A DNA stretch of 64,000 nucleotides from Lophius americanus (taxonomy: Eukaryota; Chordata; Actinopteri; Lophiiformes; Lophiidae). Positions 61,156 to 64,000 of this stretch are shown in pieces. Each line of letters opens with the position of its first letter. The stretch's first letter is position 1. A program made the translations under genes and the position numbers. The notes below the pieces were generated by a model. That model did not search any database. It was given only the letters and a program-made list of their open reading frames with translations, and was not told the origin of the DNA. Location of the stretch: NCBI GenBank assembly GCA_037951165.1, contig JBBDHG010000015.1, positions 4,874,501 to 4,938,500 of the forward strand, written 5' to 3'.

Positions 61156-61309
61156 AAAAAAACAACTTCTAACTTTGGCTGGATGATTCTGGCTAAAATA
61201 ACAATCGCACATTTTTTTTGACCCACTGCCCTTTTGTTTGACTTAAAATTGTTAAAATTAAATTCATTTTGGACAGCTTAGACTCAAACCGACTAATGAT
61301 TCTAAGTAA

Positions 61310-61720
61310 AGGCTACTGACTGATGAACCAGTTCACCTGCTTTGATAAGACAACATAACTTGTTCCGTTTTTACATTAAAGGATAAATGATATTGGTTTA
61401 GGCAACATTTTTCAACAATATTTCCTAGTGAAGTCAATTAATTCAGGATTACAATGTAGGTTTTAACCACTTCAGACCAGGAACATCCAACAAGACCTGC
61501 AGCTCTGGAGATTCTCTGATCCAGTTGTCTGGTCACTACACTTTGGTCCTTGTCAAAGTCTTTCAGAAACTTTATGCTTGTCCTTTTTTCCTGCTTCTAA
61601 CATCAACTTCAGGACAAAATGTTCACCTGCTGCCTAATATATCCCTACCGGACAGGTAACCATGGTAACCACATAATCAATGTTACTGACTGTGACTGTC
61701 AGTGGTAGCATATCTGATAC
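61310..61720 (-). mobile_element. Tc1-like transposon relic, minus strand
   Basis: The minus strand reads KFLKDFDKDQSVVTRQLDQ then RISRAAGLVGCSWSEVVKT (61590-61465), a helix-turn-helix DNA-binding segment of Tc1-like transposase. The flank toward 61700 (gaggacaaaatgttcacctg on plus, catggtaaccacataatcaa) matches the complement of the relics at 17.65 and 40.07 kb. The catalytic domain is absent. Confidence 0.65.
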
Positions 61721-62807
61721 CCCTTAGAGCTAGCGTTATTTATTTTTTCTTACTTAAAGCTTCAAATCAAGTCTTAAAGTTAAGTCAAATTTTAGTTTTC
61801 CTCATAGTGAAGTCCATTCTTAGCTTTAAATCCAGACAATTTGTGCAACAAATGCGATTAAGAAGCACGAGTAGCTAAAACACAAATCCACTCTTAAACC
61901 ATTCAGAACTGCAAACTGCAGCAAATGACGAATCAAACCGCCTGTCAGCTCTCAGCTTCTTGAACCAGAGCCTCTACTCCCTGGTTGCCTTCCCTGAGGG
62001 AGTACTTATGTTTTTGCAGAGGAGTATAAACAAAGACCACTGCAAGAATCTCCATTCGCTAATTTGTGGAGCAAACTGAACGGCGAGCATGAGGCTGATT
62101 CGATGAAAGCTGTCAGTGTGACGAGGGGTAACGCCAGGTGGGATTTCACTGCTTGTGCTGGAGGCAGGGGGTGTCCAAAAGGGATTTGGAAAAAAAAACA
62201 AGGGGTTTAGAAGGAGGGGCTGTCGCTCAAACCTATATCATATTTTTTATAAATGTTGGAATATTCATATGAGTACTGAAAAGCGATGAAAACAAGAACT
62301 GCACTGCAATCTGTTATATAACAGAGGTGAAGACTTGTTCCGAGTACATTAACAGGAAATCAAGTTTTCATTTTTCTGTTGTGTTTCCTTCAGCGACTCG
62401 CTACAGAACAACAGAGCCTCCTAATGTTTGGATAAACACAACATGGAGCTGTCATATCACGTCATAATGTCAATCGTGTTCAAAAACAATGATTGTTTTT
62501 GGAAGAATTAAGACTGAGTTGATTTCTAACAGGGCCGGAGCAAACAATATAATCCTTTAGTGTTCCCACCAAGAAAAAGAAAACTGCAAAACTTTATTAT
62601 TTGCATATTTGATTTCTTTGGGGAATTTATTTAATATTATAAGCACTTTAAATTGCCATTACATGACAATTTGTCTAGTCAAGCATGCTTTTAAACAGTT
62701 AAATAATTTGAACTTATAGAATTATTTGGTGAAATTGTGAAAATTTGTATTTCATGGAAAATAAATTTAAATATTCTTGTTGAAAATAATGAGATTTTAT
62801 CATAGAA

Positions 62808-62808
<1 letters not shown>

Positions 62809-62856
<48 letters not shown>
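62809..62856. repeat. (AAT)n microsatellite
   Basis: About 16 AAT units. No LINE remnant was recognised beside it. Confidence 0.95.
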
Positions 62857-62857
<1 letters not shown>

Positions 62858-63271
62858 TCATCACAATACCTTGTATTTCACCAAATCAAAAAGAAAGGCG
62901 TTACTTAATACAGGAAAAAGCTAGGCAGAAGGACACCGCACAGAAAAAGAGGTAAATGATGAAAAAAAAATATATATATATAATTATAATTGTTATAAAT
63001 AAATATGTAATTAAAGAAAAGGGTAGAAGAAAATAAATAATAATATAGACATACCACTCATGGACAAACATTAAAGCCAGGTTGAAAAATGACAAAAAGT
63101 ATATTTTAAGAAGATTAGCTCAACCTTTTGGACTTGCATGTTTTTTTGTTTTGTTTGTTCTTTTAAAACTGTATGAGCCTATCAGACGTTTTGTTTTGTT
63201 GCATCAAGTAATAATTATTTTGAGAAATCATCAAATGTATATAAAAAAACAAAAAACAACCCTACTTATCG

Positions 63272-63392
63272 AATAGGACTTTCTCAATAGCCATGATTGA
63301 TCAATCCTCCTCGGTGTCCCCTTATGCCTGTGGTGTCCCCCAGGGGTCCATCCTCGGCCCGTTACCATATACATGCTGCCACCTGGTTATTT
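63272..63392 (+). mobile_element. L2-clade LINE RT fragment (motif B)
   Basis: The plus frame from 63272 reads NRTFSIAMIDQSSSVSPYA then CGVPQGSILGPLPY, the RT block with the PQG motif, and stays open to about 63390. Both flanks lack LINE sequence, so this is a small isolated piece. Confidence 0.75.
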
Positions 63393-64000
63393 ATTTAACA
63401 TGTTCAGTCAAGTGGCACACCATTTTCATTAAGAAATAATGACTCAGAATGTGCTCAACCAAACAATTGAACAGGATATTAGAAGGTAACGGAGTGTGAT
63501 CTCCAACCACTATGAGTGATCCACAAAGGAATCTGAGTGAAACACACACTAAACCTGAATAAATAGCGGGACTCAAATCTCTTACAGTTTAAGAGCTTAG
63601 AGATTCAGAGTTTCTGGTTCACGTACTTTTCGATTGCAGCTGAATAAAATTAGATTACATTTTTGGCAGTAAGGAATGGAAATGCACTCTAATTTCAAAA
63701 TAAAAACACTCAAGCATATCTGGTGGAAGTGTTTCATGTCCAAGAAAATCTTTGTGATATGAAAATAATATATTAATAATACATCTTAATGCAAAATAAT
63801 ACATGCATCTCATGTTATTTAGTAATTTTTAGTAAGGAGCTCCTGTTTTTACAAACCTCAAAAGTATAATTAATGCTCATTAGAGTTTTTAGGTTTATTA
63901 AAATCTGTGTTTAGCGTGTGATTAATGAAGATTAATTATCGCCACCTTTTTTTATATTGTACTGATATCACTAGATTTAACATATGTCTAACAAATCAGC

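Larger units (their letters stand above)
29535..64000 (-). other. ntng1: Netrin-G1 upstream intron, partial (at least 34.5 kb)
   Basis: Sequence upstream of the laminin N exon in gene orientation. No frame on the minus strand resembles the netrin-G signal peptide and first part of the laminin N domain, so the preceding coding exon is inferred to lie beyond 64000. Apart from listed repeats, nothing was recognised in 30260-33250, 33370-33970, 34310-34870, 35460-36300, 36480-37440, 37780-38090, 38990-39425, 39620-40020, 40480-41095, 41700-42275, 43660-43930, 44070-45300, 45590-47040, 47650-48345, 50290-51380, 51770-53930, 54180-54760, 56430-57480, 57930-59905, 59945-60955, 61720-62800 or 63400-64000. 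Confidence 0.75.

Overview
The window looks like vertebrate, most likely teleost fish, nuclear DNA. It is AT-rich and intron-dominated, with many microsatellites, tRNA-derived SINEs, L2-clade LINE fragments and Tc1-like relics of kinds that are common in fish genomes. There is no sign of prokaryotic gene organisation. Species and chromosome cannot be read from the sequence.

Only one protein-coding gene can be supported: a netrin-G gene on the minus strand, best matched by NTNG1 (netrin-G1, a GPI-anchored axonal ligand of NGL-1/LRRC4C). Two coding exons are present, both with consensus splice sites and compatible phases. The exon at 29534-28891 encodes most of the laminin N-terminal domain. 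The exon at 6503-6331 encodes the first laminin-type EGF module. They are separated by a 22.4 kb intron. The first coding exon (signal peptide and start of the laminin N domain) was not found in the remaining 34.5 kb and probably lies beyond position 64000. The exons for later EGF modules and the GPI signal probably lie below position 1. About 98.7% of the window is therefore intron.

The introns hold a layered set of repeats. (1) L2-clade non-LTR fragments lie at 18.36, 20.75-21.15, 42.28-43.65, 49.43-50.28 and 63.27 kb, and an RTE-like fragment lies at 27.4 kb. (2) A decayed element with a restriction-like (PD-(D/E)XK) endonuclease and a Cys/His knuckle, minus strand, lies at 48.6-49.43 kb and abuts an L2 copy. 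(3) tRNA-derived SINEs lie at 10.56, 15.25, 28.25, 35.23, 45.30 and 48.35 kb. (4) Tc1-like transposon relics lie at 17.65, 40.03 and 61.3 kb. (5) Several unclassified dispersed families can be recognised only because the window holds two or more copies. (6) Minisatellites: a 23-bp unit is used at two loci 24 kb apart, and a second family occurs at two loci in opposite orientations.

No new gene system was found. The observations most worth checking are a CA repeat directly behind the 5' splice site of the EGF exon, inverted SINEs flanking the laminin N exon, the paired minisatellites, and several perfect hairpins. Most predicted open frames of 60-195 codons here are chance or repeat-driven and were left out.
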